Positions 7,634 to 15,777 of a stretch of 41,135 nucleotides of DNA are shown here, in pieces. How positions within the stretch are numbered: the first letter of the stretch is position 1; the number at the start of each line of letters is the position of its first letter. The notes under the pieces were generated by a model. The model did no database searches and was not told the origin of the DNA. It saw only the letters and a list, made by a program, of their open reading frames with translations. Source of the DNA: an uncultured Bacteroidales bacterium. GTDB taxonomy: Bacteria; Bacteroidota; Bacteroidia; Bacteroidales; F082. The stretch spans positions 1 through 41,135 of the forward strand of contig CAMJHP010000024.1 of NCBI GenBank assembly GCA_946405575.1, written 5' to 3'. A program made the position numbers and the translations under genes.

Positions 7634-8125
7634 TTATTTGGCATCGTGTTGGCACTGATGGCCTTCGCCTTCGCCTTTGCAGCAGCCCTTTTCACCTTCG
7701 CAGCCACCGAGGCGCTTCATAACGAGGTCCTTCTGCTCGTCGACGGTCATGTTGGCGAAATTCTCCCATGCGGCCTTCATCTCAGCGCACTTCTTTTCGC
7801 ACTCAGCCTTGGCTTCTTCAGTCATTTCGGCCATCTCTTTGGTGCAGCCTTCGCCAGCGGCTTTCATTTCTTCCATCTTGGCGTCCATTTCAGCAAACAT
7901 GGCGCAAGCCTTCTTGTTAAGCTCGGCCTTGGCCTCGTCGGTCATCTCGTCCCACTTGGCATACTCTTCCTTCAGAGCGTGCATGGGGCAATCGTGCTTT
8001 TCTTCGACGACTTCTGTCTTTTCCTCTTGAACGGGCTCAGCGGTCTGTTCGGGTTGCTTAGGCGTGTTGTTGCAGGCCACCATAAAGAGGCTGGCCAGTC
8101 CGAGTGTAAGAACTAATTTCTTCAT
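7634..8125 (-). CDS. Cys/His-rich acidic lipoprotein, putative metal-binding
   Basis: 163 residues. MKKLVLTLGLASLFMVACNN is a lipoprotein signal (lipobox MVAC). After a Pro/Glu-rich linker come CPMHALKEEYAKWDEMTDEA and two further helical segments of similar Met/Ala/Glu/Lys composition, each with spaced cysteines (KKACAMFAEM, EGCTKEM, CEKKCAEMK). The last 25 residues concentrate Cys and His (GGCEGEKGCCKGEGEGHQCQ), which looks like a metal-chelating tail. I do not recognise the family. A periplasmic metal or thiol-binding role is inferred from composition alone. It is a single-gene unit with its own -7 box and terminator. Confidence 0.8.
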   Translation of the reverse strand: MKKLVLTLGLASLFMVACNNTPKQPEQTAEPVQEEKTEVVEEKHDCPMHALKEEYAKWDEMTDEAKAELNKKACAMFAEMDAKMEEMKAAGEGCTKEMAEMTEEAKAECEKKCAEMKAAWENFANMTVDEQKDLVMKRLGGCEGEKGCCKGEGEGHQCQHDAK

Positions 8126-8176
8126 TTTTAATGAGTTTTAGATGTTGTTTAAAGTTGTTTCCTGATTTTGAGCGCG

Positions 8177-8184
8177 CAAAAGTA
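8177..8184 (-). promoter_or_regulatory. -7 box for the Cys/His-rich lipoprotein gene
   Basis: Minus-strand TACTTTTG fits TAnnTTTG, 52 bases upstream of the ATG at 8125. No clear -33 element. It is back to back with the nifJ promoter in the 246-base intergenic region 8126-8371. Confidence 0.5.
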
Positions 8185-8249
8185 CAAATTATTTCAATAG
8201 AGTATAAAAATTTGTGTTTTTTGGTAAAAAAATCTTTTTTATAATAAGG

Positions 8250-8280
8250 TTGTTTATTTGTCGGGGAATGCCTAATTTTG
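8250..8280 (+). promoter_or_regulatory. nifJ promoter
   Basis: A TTG element at 8250-8252 and a -7 box TAATTTTG at 8273-8280 are separated by 20 bases, matching the Bacteroidota sigma-ABfr pattern. The predicted start near 8287 leaves a leader of about 85 bases before the ATG at 8372. Confidence 0.65.
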
Positions 8281-8371
8281 CGGTCACGTTTTTTGCAGTT
8301 GTGTTTTTGGCTGCAAAAGGAGTAAACAATGTATAATCAACTAATTATAAATTCATACTAAATTCAAAGAA

Positions 8372-11300
8372 ATGGCAGAAAAAAAGTTTTTGACATGCGA
8401 CGGTAACCAGGCTGCGGCCCATGTTGCCTACATGTTCAGTGAAGTGGCCGCCATTTATCCTATCACTCCGTCGTCGCCGATGGCCGAGTATATCGATGAA
8501 TGGGCCGCTAAAGGTCAGAAGAACATCTTTGGCGAGACCGTCAAAGTGGTTGAGATGCAATCCGAAGCCGGTGCAGCCGGTGCCGTCCACGGCTCGCTGC
8601 AGGCTGGCGCCCTCACCACCACCTACACCGCCTCGCAAGGTCTCTTGCTGATGATTCCCAATATGTACAAGATCGCCGGTGAATTGCTTCCTGGCGTGTT
8701 CCACGTCTCGGCCCGCGCCCTCGCCGCCCAGGCCCTGTCCATCTTCGGCGACCACGCCGACGTGATGGCCTGCCGTCAGACGGGCTTCGCCATGCTGGCC
8801 ACCAGCAGCGTCCAAGAGATCATGGACCTCGCCCCTGTGGCACACCTCGCCGCCATCGAAGGCCGCGTGCCGTTTGTGCACTTCTTCGACGGCTTCCGCA
8901 CCTCTCACGAAATCCAGAAGGTCGAGGCTGCCGACATGGAGAAACTCCGTAAGCTCGTCAACCAAAAGGCCCTCAAGGAATACCGCGAACGCGCCCTCAA
9001 TCCTGAGCACCCCGTAACCCGTGGTACTGCCCAGAACCCCGACATCTACTTCCAGACCCGTGAGTTGCAGAACAAGTACTACGACGCTCTGCCCGACATC
9101 GTGGCCAAGTACATGAAGCAGATGAGCCGCATCACTGGCCGTCAATATGCTCCGTTCGTTTACTACGGCGCTCCCGATGCCACCGACATCATCATCGCCA
9201 TGGGCTCCATCAACGACGTCATCAAGACCGTCATCGACAAGGAGAACAAGGCTGGCAAGAAGCTCGGTCTCGTCACCGTGCACCTCTATCGTCCCTTCAG
9301 CGTGAAGTACCTCATGGAAGCCCTGCCGAAGAGCCTGATGGAGCACGTGAAGCGCATCTGCGTCCTCGACCGCACCAAGGAACCCGGCGCCAACGGCGAC
9401 CCGCTCTACCTCGATGTGGTGGAAGCCTTCAAGGACTGCCCCTACAAGCCTTTGATTATCGGTGGCCGTTACGGTCTGTCATCAAAGGACACCACTCCGG
9501 CTCAGGTGCTTGCCGTCTACAAGAACCTCGCTGCCGACAAACCGATGAACCAGTTCACCGTGGGTATCAAGGACGATGTCACGCACCGTTCGCTCAAGGT
9601 CGGTAAGGAAATCTCCATCCTGCCGAAGGGCACGTTCGAAGCCAAGTTCTACGGCCTCGGCGCTGACGGTACCGTGGGTGCCAACAAGAACTCCATCAAG
9701 ATCATCGGTGACAACACCAACAAGTACAGCCAAGCCTATTTCGACTACGACTCCAAGAAGTCAGGCGGTTACACCTGCTCGCACCTGCGTTTCGGTGACC
9801 AGCCCATCCTGGCTCCTTACCTCGTTGGCACGCCCGACTTCGTGGCTGTCCACGTCCCGAGCTACCTCCGCAAGTATGACTGCCTCCGCGGCTTGAAGAA
9901 GAACGGCACGTTCCTCTACAACTCGCCTTGGAGCGTTGAAGAGACCAAGAAGCATCTTCCTGACTATGTGAAGAAGTATCTGGCCCTCAATAATATTAAT
10001 ATGTATATCATCGACGCCACGAAGATCGCCGCTGAGATTGGTCTGGGCAACCGCACCAACACCATCCTCCAGAGCGCCTTCTTCAAGATTTCGGGCGTCA
10101 TTCCTTACGACCTCGCCGTTGAGCAGATGAAGAAGTTCATCGTGAAGAGCTACGGCAAGAAGGGTGAGGATATCGTCAACATGAACTACGCTGCCGTTGA
10201 CCGCGGTGGCGAGATCACCAAGGTTGAGATCCCCGCTGAATGGGCCAAACTCGACTGCACCACCGACTTCGTCTTCGAGCACAACGATGCCGATCCCGAG
10301 TTTATTAATAAGGTGATGCGCCCGATGGTCGCCCAGTGTGGTAACGACCTGCCCGTGAGCGCCTTCAAGGACATCGTCGACGGTACCTTCCCGGCTGGCA
10401 CCACCGCTTACGAGAAGCGTGGCGTCGCCACCGTCGTTCCCGAGTGGAATCCTGCCAACTGTATCCAGTGCAACCAGTGCTCGCTGGTGTGCCCGCACGC
10501 TGCCATCCGTCCTGTCGTCATGACTGACGCTGAGCTGAAGAAGGCTCCTAAGGGTATGGCCACTGCCGACATGAAGATGCCGAAGGAGATGGCTGGCATG
10601 CACTTCCGCATGCAAGTCTCCGTCTTGGACTGCACCGGTTGCGGCAACTGCGCCGATGTGTGCCCCGCCAAGGAGAAGGCTCTGGTGATGAAACCGCTCG
10701 AAAGCCAACTCGACGAAGCCAAGAACTGGGAGTACGGTCAGAAGAAGGTCACCTACAAGGACGAACTCATCGACAAGTTCGCCAACGTGAAGAACAGCCA
10801 GTTTGCACAGCCGCTGTTCGAGTTCTCGGGTGCCTGCGCCGGTTGCGGCGAGACGCCTTACATCAAGACCATCACCCAACTCTTTGGTGAGAGCATGATG
10901 GTGGCCAACGCTACAGGTTGCTCGTCCATCTATGGCGGTTCCGCTCCTGCAACGCCTTACTGCAAGAACTACCGCAGTGGCAAGGGTGTGGCATGGGCCA
11001 ACTCCCTGTTTGAGGACAACGCCGAGTACGGTCTCGGTATGGCCACGGGTGCCCGCAAGATCCGCGAAGGCCTCCGCAAGAAGGCTGAAGAGCTGGTCAA
11101 CACCACCGTGTTCGACTGGATGAAGGAAGCCACGCAGAAGTGGTTAGACACCTACAACGACACGGTCGCCAACCGCAAGGCTACTGACGAATTCGTTGCC
11201 GCCCTCGAAAAGGCCATTATGCCTATCGATGCTTGCATCGACTTCTGGAACGGACAGGGCAAGGAACTCTATGGTGCCGAAGTGGCAGCCCAGAAGCTGC

Positions 11301-12055
11301 AAGAAGCCAAGGATGCCAAGGCCGCTGGTAGCAAGATTTGCCCCTGCCACGGCTGCGCTCTCGAGCAAGAACTGTTGGACAACAAGGACTTCCTCGCCAA
11401 GAAGAGCCAGTGGATCTTCGGTGGTGACGGTTGGGCCTACGACATCGGTTTCGGTGGCCTCGACCACGTGTTGGCCAGCGGCGAAGACGTCAACGTCCTC
11501 GTCCTCGACACCGAGGTTTACTCGAACACGGGTGGTCAGAGCTCCAAGGCTACGCCTGCCGGTGCCGTCGCCAAGTTTGCTGCCTCTGGTAAGAAGGTGC
11601 GCAAGAAAGACCTCGGCATGATTGCCAAGAGCTACGGTTACGTCTATGTCGCTCAGGTGGCTATGGGTGCTTCACAAGCCCAGTATTTCAAGGCCATCAA
11701 GGAAGCTGAGGCTTATCCGGGACCGTCGCTGATCATCTGCTACGCCCCGTGCATCAACCACGGCATCAAGATCGGTATGGGTCACTCACAGATGGAAGAG
11801 AAGCTCGCCGTCGACTGCGGTTACTGGCACCTCTGGCGCTTCAACCCCGCCGAGGAAGAGGAAGGCAAGAACGGCTTCCACTTGGATTCGAAGGAACCCA
11901 ACTGGGCCGACTTCCAGAAGTTCATCATGGGTGAGGTGCGTTACAACTCGCTCGTGAAGACCTTCCCCGAGGAGGCCAAGGAGCTGTTCGCCAAGACCGA
12001 ACAATTCGCCAAGCTGAGATACGAAGGGTATAAGAAGCTGAGCGAAGGGAAGTGA
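8372..12055 (+). CDS. nifJ: Pyruvate:ferredoxin (flavodoxin) oxidoreductase, single-chain
   Basis: 1227 residues, close to the usual ~1170-1200 for the fused homodimeric enzyme. It oxidises pyruvate with CoA to acetyl-CoA and CO2, reducing ferredoxin, the central anaerobic pyruvate reaction in the cytoplasm. The N-terminus (CDGNQAAAHVAY, then YPITPSSPMAEY) is the pyrimidine-binding domain. Two ferredoxin-type clusters follow at C697-x2-C-x2-C-x3-C and C754-x2-C-x2-C-x3-C. The TPP-binding domain begins with CAGCGETPY near residue 823 and includes GGDGWAYDIGFGG; cysteines here ligate the proximal cluster. Codons are strongly biased (AAG, AAC, ATC, GGT/GGC) compared with neighbours, as expected for a highly expressed gene, and the bias also creates long spurious ORFs on the other strand. 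Own promoter and terminator. Confidence 0.98.
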   Translation: MAEKKFLTCDGNQAAAHVAYMFSEVAAIYPITPSSPMAEYIDEWAAKGQKNIFGETVKVVEMQSEAGAAGAVHGSLQAGALTTTYTASQGLLLMIPNMYKIAGELLPGVFHVSARALAAQALSIFGDHADVMACRQTGFAMLATSSVQEIMDLAPVAHLAAIEGRVPFVHFFDGFRTSHEIQKVEAADMEKLRKLVNQKALKEYRERALNPEHPVTRGTAQNPDIYFQTRELQNKYYDALPDIVAKYMKQMSRITGRQYAPFVYYGAPDATDIIIAMGSINDVIKTVIDKENKAGKKLGLVTVHLYRPFSVKYLMEALPKSLMEHVKRICVLDRTKEPGANGDPLYLDVVEAFKDCPYKPLIIGGRYGLSSKDTTPAQVLAVYKNLAADKPMNQFTVGIKDDVTHRSLKVGKEISILPKGTFEAKFYGLGADGTVGANKNSIKIIGDNTNKYSQAYFDYDSKKSGGYTCSHLRFGDQPILAPYLVGTPDFVAVHVPSYLRKYDCLRGLKKNGTFLYNSPWSVEETKKHLPDYVKKYLALNNINMYIIDATKIAAEIGLGNRTNTILQSAFFKISGVIPYDLAVEQMKKFIVKSYGKKGEDIVNMNYAAVDRGGEITKVEIPAEWAKLDCTTDFVFEHNDADPEFINKVMRPMVAQCGNDLPVSAFKDIVDGTFPAGTTAYEKRGVATVVPEWNPANCIQCNQCSLVCPHAAIRPVVMTDAELKKAPKGMATADMKMPKEMAGMHFRMQVSVLDCTGCGNCADVCPAKEKALVMKPLESQLDEAKNWEYGQKKVTYKDELIDKFANVKNSQFAQPLFEFSGACAGCGETPYIKTITQLFGESMMVANATGCSSIYGGSAPATPYCKNYRSGKGVAWANSLFEDNAEYGLGMATGARKIREGLRKKAEELVNTTVFDWMKEATQKWLDTYNDTVANRKATDEFVAALEKAIMPIDACIDFWNGQGKELYGAEVAAQKLQEAKDAKAAGSKICPCHGCALEQELLDNKDFLAKKSQWIFGGDGWAYDIGFGGLDHVLASGEDVNVLVLDTEVYSNTGGQSSKATPAGAVAKFAASGKKVRKKDLGMIAKSYGYVYVAQVAMGASQAQYFKAIKEAEAYPGPSLIICYAPCINHGIKIGMGHSQMEEKLAVDCGYWHLWRFNPAEEEEGKNGFHLDSKEPNWADFQKFIMGEVRYNSLVKTFPEEAKELFAKTEQFAKLRYEGYKKLSEGK

Positions 12056-12076
12056 TTTTTCCTTGATTAAAATTTT

Positions 12077-12110
12077 GTAGAGCCGTTGCGTGCAGCGGCT
12101 CTACTTTTTT
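12077..12110 (+). terminator. nifJ terminator, also a GTAG...CTAC palindrome
   Basis: GTAGAGCCG at 12077 pairs with CGGCTCTAC ending at 12104, the stem continuing inward to 13 pairs including one G-T, followed by TTTTTT. The GTAG/CTAC ends and near-perfect symmetry resemble REP-type palindromes, so it may be a REP-like repeat serving as a terminator. Confidence 0.8.
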
Positions 12111-12174
12111 ATCCTCACGCAATAAAAACATCGCAAACGGCGTTATTCTGCTACTAACCTTAAATTCATCAATT

Positions 12175-12882
12175 ATGAACAGATTCCAAAATTTTTTAGT
12201 CGCGATGCTTGTGACAGCATTTTTCAGTGGATGCACAAAAGAAAAGACGAACACCACGGTTTTTATTCACGATGATAGCGGTTCGGCTCGTTTTTCCAAA
12301 TCTCTCGTCATTTATGATGCCGGTAGGCAAAACTCAGCTCGGATCTTGGTCGGGTCAAACGATTCTGTCTATTTGAAGAAGTGGACGGAGCAAAACTTCG
12401 AACTGATACCTGTCAAGTATGGCGAAAGCACTAAGGCTGTGTTGGATGCACGTTTCCAATCGACAAATCCAAGTGTGGCGAAGTCTGGCGATGATTATAA
12501 AGAAAACGACACTCCAGGCTTGCAACTTTATACGAAATTTGAGAGCCAAACTTTGCAGAATGATGTGGAAAAAGTGGTGCTTTACGAGAAACTCCCCGAT
12601 ATGGGCGAAAATGCACGGACTTATCTGACGCATTATTCCAAAACGTTGATGGAAGGCGACTCAATTACTTGTTTTGTTTATGGCGTAAATCCTAATGAAT
12701 CAGGTTATTATGGATTGGAAATGAGAGCGTCTGAAAACTCCGAATGGTCGACAGTGGTTTCTGAATGGAAACAAGTGGAGTATGGCAAATCTTACGTTTA
12801 TGGCTTGCGAAATGCCTATCAGATGAAGGCACGTAGAAAAGTCTCAGGCAATACGGAATCCGCGATTGTTTTGTTTGATTAA
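12175..12882 (+). CDS. Hypothetical lipoprotein
   Basis: 235 residues. MNRFQNFLVAMLVTAFFSGC is a lipoprotein signal with the lipobox cysteine at 20. The mature protein is soluble-looking and beta-rich at both ends (TTVFIHDDSGSARFSKSLVI; SYVYGLRNAYQMKARRKVSG), with no repeat, catalytic motif or sorting domain that I recognise. Codon use is less biased than nifJ upstream. It lies between the nifJ terminator and the first REP palindrome, reads alone on this strand, and has no TAnnTTTG box in the 64 bases before it. Function unknown. Confidence 0.75.
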   Translation: MNRFQNFLVAMLVTAFFSGCTKEKTNTTVFIHDDSGSARFSKSLVIYDAGRQNSARILVGSNDSVYLKKWTEQNFELIPVKYGESTKAVLDARFQSTNPSVAKSGDDYKENDTPGLQLYTKFESQTLQNDVEKVVLYEKLPDMGENARTYLTHYSKTLMEGDSITCFVYGVNPNESGYYGLEMRASENSEWSTVVSEWKQVEYGKSYVYGLRNAYQMKARRKVSGNTESAIVLFD

Positions 12883-12899
12883 GGATTAGTTGTTACTTT

Positions 12900-12983
12900 G
12901 CGGCTGCCACAATGTGACGGCCCTACAGCCCAAGGGTGAATTTGTCCCGTTGAGCTGTAGGGCTGTCGTACCACGGCAGCCGC
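12900..12983. repeat. REP-like imperfect palindrome, copy 1 (upstream of the RAYT gene)
   Basis: The outer arms GCGGCTGCC and GGCAGCCGC and inner arms GCCCTACAGC and GCTGTAGGGC pair. About 11 poorly paired bases lie between the arm sets and ~25 bases form the loop. The same architecture recurs at 13370-13460, 13482-13571 and 13867-13957. Confidence 0.85.
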
Positions 12984-13016
12984 AATCATGAAAATTGAAT
13001 AATTGTTTTCCGCCAA

Positions 13017-13047
13017 ATTGTTTTGCCAAGGAAAATCAATATCTTTG
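13017..13047 (+). promoter_or_regulatory. Probable promoter of the RAYT gene
   Basis: A -7 box TATCTTTG at 13040-13047 fits TAnnTTTG. ATTG at 13017-13020, with a 19-base spacer, can serve as -33. The ATG follows 17 bases downstream at 13065. Confidence 0.55.
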
Positions 13048-13064
13048 CAGAAAATTGAACGTCA

Positions 13065-13856
13065 ATGCCATACAATTTGCCACAACGAAAATCGCCGCGT
13101 GCCACATGGCACGATTACAATGGCGGAAGGTATTTCGTGACCTTTTGCACGAAAAACCATGATTTGTATTTTGGCGATGTGGTTGATGGTAAAATGGAAT
13201 TGTCGGAAATTGGGGATTATGCGCTGCATTGCATAGATAAAATCCCAGAAATCAATGATAATGTCGCGGTTCCAGAATTTGTGGTGATGCCGAATCACGT
13301 TCACATGATTGTTATTATTGACAATCCAATTGAATGGCCAGATGATAAACAATTGTCGCAATTCGACCAGCGGCTGCCCCAATGGGACAGCCCTACAAAC
13401 CCCATGGGAAACGACAATCCCGATGATGGGCTTGTAGGGCTGCCGTACCACGACAGCCGCATAGGAAATGATGACGATTATCGGCTGCCGCAATGCGACA
13501 GCCCTACAGCCCAAAACGGAAACATGATGCATGATTCCGGGCCTGTAGGGCTGTCGTATCACGGCAGCCGCAATCAGGGCAGCCGCTGTGACGAACCAAT
13601 CATAGATGATTCCCAAATAGACAAAAATGAAGAAATGCAACGCCGTTCCAATTGTTGCGGGCGGTTGTCGCGAATCATTGGGCAATACAAATCCGCTGTC
13701 ACCAAATATGCCAATGAACACGATATTTCATTTGCATGGCAACCGCGTTTCCATGACCATATCATTCGGAATTGGACGGAAATGAACCATATTGTCCAAT
13801 ATATCCAACATAATCCTATGAAATGGGAATTGGATTGGTTTTATAAAAAACGGTGA
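13065..13856 (+). CDS. REP-associated tyrosine transposase (RAYT, Y1/IS200-like) with REP-encoded insert
   Basis: 263 residues. The N-terminus (GGRYFVTFCTKNHDLYFGD) and the HUH motif PNHVHMIV (H78, H80) are those of Y1 single-strand transposases. The C-terminal part has GRLSRIIGQYKSAVTKYANE, with Y208 the likely nucleophile, then WQPRFHDHIIRN and YIQHNPMKW, the usual RAYT ending. Such enzymes cut and join REP hairpins as single-stranded DNA. Unusually, residues ~102-174, between the HUH strand and the catalytic helix, are encoded by two complete REP palindromes (13370-13460, 13482-13571) and part of a third. They yield a repeated peptide: RLPQWDSPT...GLVGLPYHDSR then RLPQCDSPT...GPVGLSYHGSR. 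The reading frame stays open. Whether the insert is tolerated as a loop is unknown. Confidence 0.9.
   Translation: MPYNLPQRKSPRATWHDYNGGRYFVTFCTKNHDLYFGDVVDGKMELSEIGDYALHCIDKIPEINDNVAVPEFVVMPNHVHMIVIIDNPIEWPDDKQLSQFDQRLPQWDSPTNPMGNDNPDDGLVGLPYHDSRIGNDDDYRLPQCDSPTAQNGNMMHDSGPVGLSYHGSRNQGSRCDEPIIDDSQIDKNEEMQRRSNCCGRLSRIIGQYKSAVTKYANEHDISFAWQPRFHDHIIRNWTEMNHIVQYIQHNPMKWELDWFYKKR
13370..13460. repeat. REP-like palindrome, copy 2 (inside the RAYT coding sequence)
   Basis: GCGGCTGCC at 13370 and GACAGCCGC ending at 13460 form the outer arms, with CCCTACAA against TTGTAGGG inside. One mismatch has accumulated in the outer right arm. It is read in frame as RLPQWDSPT through YHDSR. Confidence 0.85.
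13482..13571. repeat. REP-like palindrome, copy 3 (inside the RAYT coding sequence)
   Basis: It starts exactly 111 bases after copy 2 (CGG to CGG), so it is translated in the same frame (RLPQCDSPT through YHGSR). Its loop is closer to copy 4 than to copy 2. A half copy (GGGCAGCCGC) follows at 13577-13586. Confidence 0.85.
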
Positions 13857-13866
13857 TTTTTGTTTT

Positions 13867-13957
13867 GCGGCTGCCACGGTGTGACAGCCCTACAGCCCCA
13901 AACGGAAACACGATGTATGATTTCTGGGCTGTAGGGCTGTCGTATTACGGCAGCCGC
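13867..13957. repeat. REP-like palindrome, copy 4 (downstream of the RAYT gene)
   Basis: Same outer (GCGGCTGCC/GGCAGCCGC) and inner (GCCCTACAGCCC/GGGCTGTAGGGC) arms as copy 1. It begins 10 bases after the RAYT stop. Confidence 0.85.
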
Positions 13958-13981
13958 ATAAAACGGCATCTGCAATTCTAG

Positions 13982-14017
13982 AAAAACAAAAAAGAGGATG
14001 ACTTGGTCATCCTCTTT
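13982..14017 (-). terminator. Terminator of the pheT-secG operon
   Basis: On the minus strand a 12-bp perfect stem AAAGAGGATGAC/GTCATCCTCTTT with a three-base loop (13991-14017) is followed by TTTGTTTTT. It lies 22 bases after the secG stop. Confidence 0.9.
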
Positions 14018-14039
14018 ATCATTTGTTCAGCTGTTTTCT

Positions 14040-14402
14040 TTATTCTGCTGGTGCTTCAGCGGGAGCCTCAGCGGGAGCCTCGCTAGCTGGCATTGTCGTT
14101 GTGGCAGCAGGAACCTCCGTCGAAGGAAGGGCGGGAATGATGTTCTCAAGTTCGCTCTTGGGAGCACCTTCTTTGGAGTTCTTGGGGAGGGTGATGCTCG
14201 AAATGAGGCAAAGCAACACCAAGATGGCACCCAATGTCCATGTGGCTTTTTCAAGGAAATCGCTCGTCTGACGAACGCCCATCATCTGGTTGGCACCACC
14301 GAAGTTGGAAACCAAACCGCCACCTTTTGAGTTCTGAACCAGAACGATCAATCCTAATAACACACTGACAATCAGGATTAAAATTACTACTAATGTGTAC
14401 AT
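14040..14402 (-). CDS. secG: Preprotein translocase subunit SecG
   Basis: 120 residues from the ATG at 14402 (MYTLVVILILIVSVLLGLIV). Two transmembrane helices flank the conserved VQNSKGGGLVSNFGGANQMMGVRQTSDFLEK-type loop: the first ~2-22, the second ~53-73 (WTLGAILVLLCLISS). SecG assists SecYEG-dependent export at the inner membrane. The C-terminus extends past the second helix by ~45 residues and ends in a low-complexity tail of Ala/Pro/Glu repeats (APAEAPAEAPAE), common in Bacteroidota SecG. It follows the TPR gene by 10 bases and is the last gene before a strong terminator. Confidence 0.93.
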   Translation of the reverse strand: MYTLVVILILIVSVLLGLIVLVQNSKGGGLVSNFGGANQMMGVRQTSDFLEKATWTLGAILVLLCLISSITLPKNSKEGAPKSELENIIPALPSTEVPAATTTMPASEAPAEAPAEAPAE

Positions 14403-14412
14403 GTTTATTGAT

Positions 14413-15222
14413 TTAATGTTTGACTTTCTTGAGCTCTTCAATTTGGGCTGCAAAATAACGACTTTTTTCTGGATATTTCAAGCTTAATTTTTCATAAATT
14501 GAAATTGCTTTGTCAATATAGCCCTGTTTCTCATATATTTTGGCCAAAGTTTCGCTCACGATGTTCTCCTGGTCGATGATGCTGTTTTGCGCCACTGAGA
14601 TGGGGTTGTAGAATTCTGCTTTGGGTCGTGAAATACTTGGGTTTTCGAGTATAAACTTATCTATCAATTCTTTACGAGATAGCTTCTTTGGTTTTGGCTG
14701 CTCGGTCTCTTTACGATGTTTCTCGTCTTCGATTTCTTTCAGTCGATTGGCGATGATGGCTTTCAACTCGTCCAACGACTTGCGTTTTTCTTCCAGTAAG
14801 GCCATCTCGGCAGAAAGCTCTTCCTGACTTCCGCTAAGGTCAATTTCAGGGATGATGAATACCTTTTCGCGGATGATATTGCTGTTATCTTTTTGGGCCT
14901 CAATGGACTCAGTGTTGGAAGGGACATTGTCAATAGGAGCAAATTCGTCGGGCAAGGCGGGAATTTCGGGTTCGCTTTCAAAACGGTGTCGGGCAATTAT
15001 GGTGAACAGACGCAGCTTGTCGCGGTTGGGTACAAGGGCCGCCGTGTGCTTCAGTTGGCTATCGTAGCGCTCGTTATGGGTGTTTTGGTATGCGATGGTC
15101 AATAGAGCCTGTCCTATGGCAAAGTATGGATAGTCTGCCACTAGTTGTTCCATCTCTTTCACAGCCTCGCCTTTCAGTAGCTCAGGCTGCGTCATAAATC
15201 CTATCAATTGCTTGCTGTCCAT
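14413..15222 (-). CDS. TPR-containing hypothetical protein between lptE and secG
   Basis: 269 residues from the ATG at 15222, preferred over an upstream TTG because an AGGGG ribosome-binding sequence stands 11 bases before it. No signal peptide. The N-terminal ~80 residues are helical (ELLKGEAVKEMEQLVADYPY, then GQALLTIAYQNTH). A charged coiled coil follows at ~135-180, then a conserved-looking IDKFILENPSISRPKAEFYN segment, and a single TPR-like hairpin near the end (ETLAKIYEKQGYIDKAISIY). Genes of this type occur beside lptE in Bacteroidota and have no assigned function. It probably acts in the cytoplasm; a scaffold role is only a guess from the fold. Confidence 0.8.
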   Translation of the reverse strand: MDSKQLIGFMTQPELLKGEAVKEMEQLVADYPYFAIGQALLTIAYQNTHNERYDSQLKHTAALVPNRDKLRLFTIIARHRFESEPEIPALPDEFAPIDNVPSNTESIEAQKDNSNIIREKVFIIPEIDLSGSQEELSAEMALLEEKRKSLDELKAIIANRLKEIEDEKHRKETEQPKPKKLSRKELIDKFILENPSISRPKAEFYNPISVAQNSIIDQENIVSETLAKIYEKQGYIDKAISIYEKLSLKYPEKSRYFAAQIEELKKVKH

Positions 15223-15267
15223 AAAGTTCAAGGCCCCTGATTTTGCCGAAGGGCCGTTCTTGTTTTT

Positions 15268-15777
15268 TTACCAGTTCACTAATGCCTTGTTAAAGATATC
15301 TTCTACCAATTGATCTATTATCGTAGCTGTCAGCGACTCCTGAACTGAGTTCAGATCTTGGTTGCTGGGGTAGTCTTCGTATCGCGAAAAGCTGCTCTCA
15401 AAATCTTTGGTCTCGTCAATGCGGTTGCTAAAGCGTACTGTCACTGTGACTGTCAGCCGGTTCATAGCGGCAGTTTGTCCCGAAGTGATAGCGACAGGAG
15501 TGGTTTTGTAATCAGTAATTTCGCCTTCAAAGGCAAGGTCGCCGCCTGTTTCTACCATATCCAACGTGGTTTGGTTGGTCATAACATCACGTAAAGCATT
15601 GGTGAAGTTGTTGCTTAGCATCGGGTTGACAAGTTGGGCGTGGTTAGGGAAATAGTCCACGGAAACGGTCTTGGCTTCAGCAGGTATCGACGCTCCAGAG
15701 AAGGAGTAGATGCCACAGCCTTGACAAACGAACGACAAAGCTATTATGAAAATTGCTGTTTTTGCCCTAGTTTTCAT
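15268..15777 (-). CDS. lptE: LPS-assembly lipoprotein LptE
   Basis: 169 residues. The signal (MKTRAKTAIFIIALSFVCQGC) has the acylated cysteine at 21, followed by GIYSFSGASIPAEAKTVSVD, the conserved start of Bacteroidota LptE. A mixed alpha/beta domain follows (TNALRDVMTNQTTLDMVETG, FEGEITDYKTTPVAI, RLTVTVTVRFSNR). LptE plugs the LptD outer-membrane barrel and helps place LPS in the outer leaflet. Its ATG overlaps the stop of the sigma-54 activator gene (ATGA), so the two are translationally coupled. Confidence 0.88.
   Translation of the reverse strand: MKTRAKTAIFIIALSFVCQGCGIYSFSGASIPAEAKTVSVDYFPNHAQLVNPMLSNNFTNALRDVMTNQTTLDMVETGGDLAFEGEITDYKTTPVAITSGQTAAMNRLTVTVTVRFSNRIDETKDFESSFSRYEDYPSNQDLNSVQESLTATIIDQLVEDIFNKALVNW

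Noticed and set aside
8345-10879. Long minus-strand ORFs (333 and 372 codons) opposite nifJ
   Set aside because: They are shadows of a highly codon-biased gene; the plus-strand frame encodes all expected NifJ motifs, and the antisense products have no recognisable domain.
13370-13586. The repeated palindromes inside the transposase gene as a CRISPR array
   Set aside because: There are only two to three units, they are imperfect palindromes of ~90 bp, there are no uniform spacers, and no cas genes are nearby.
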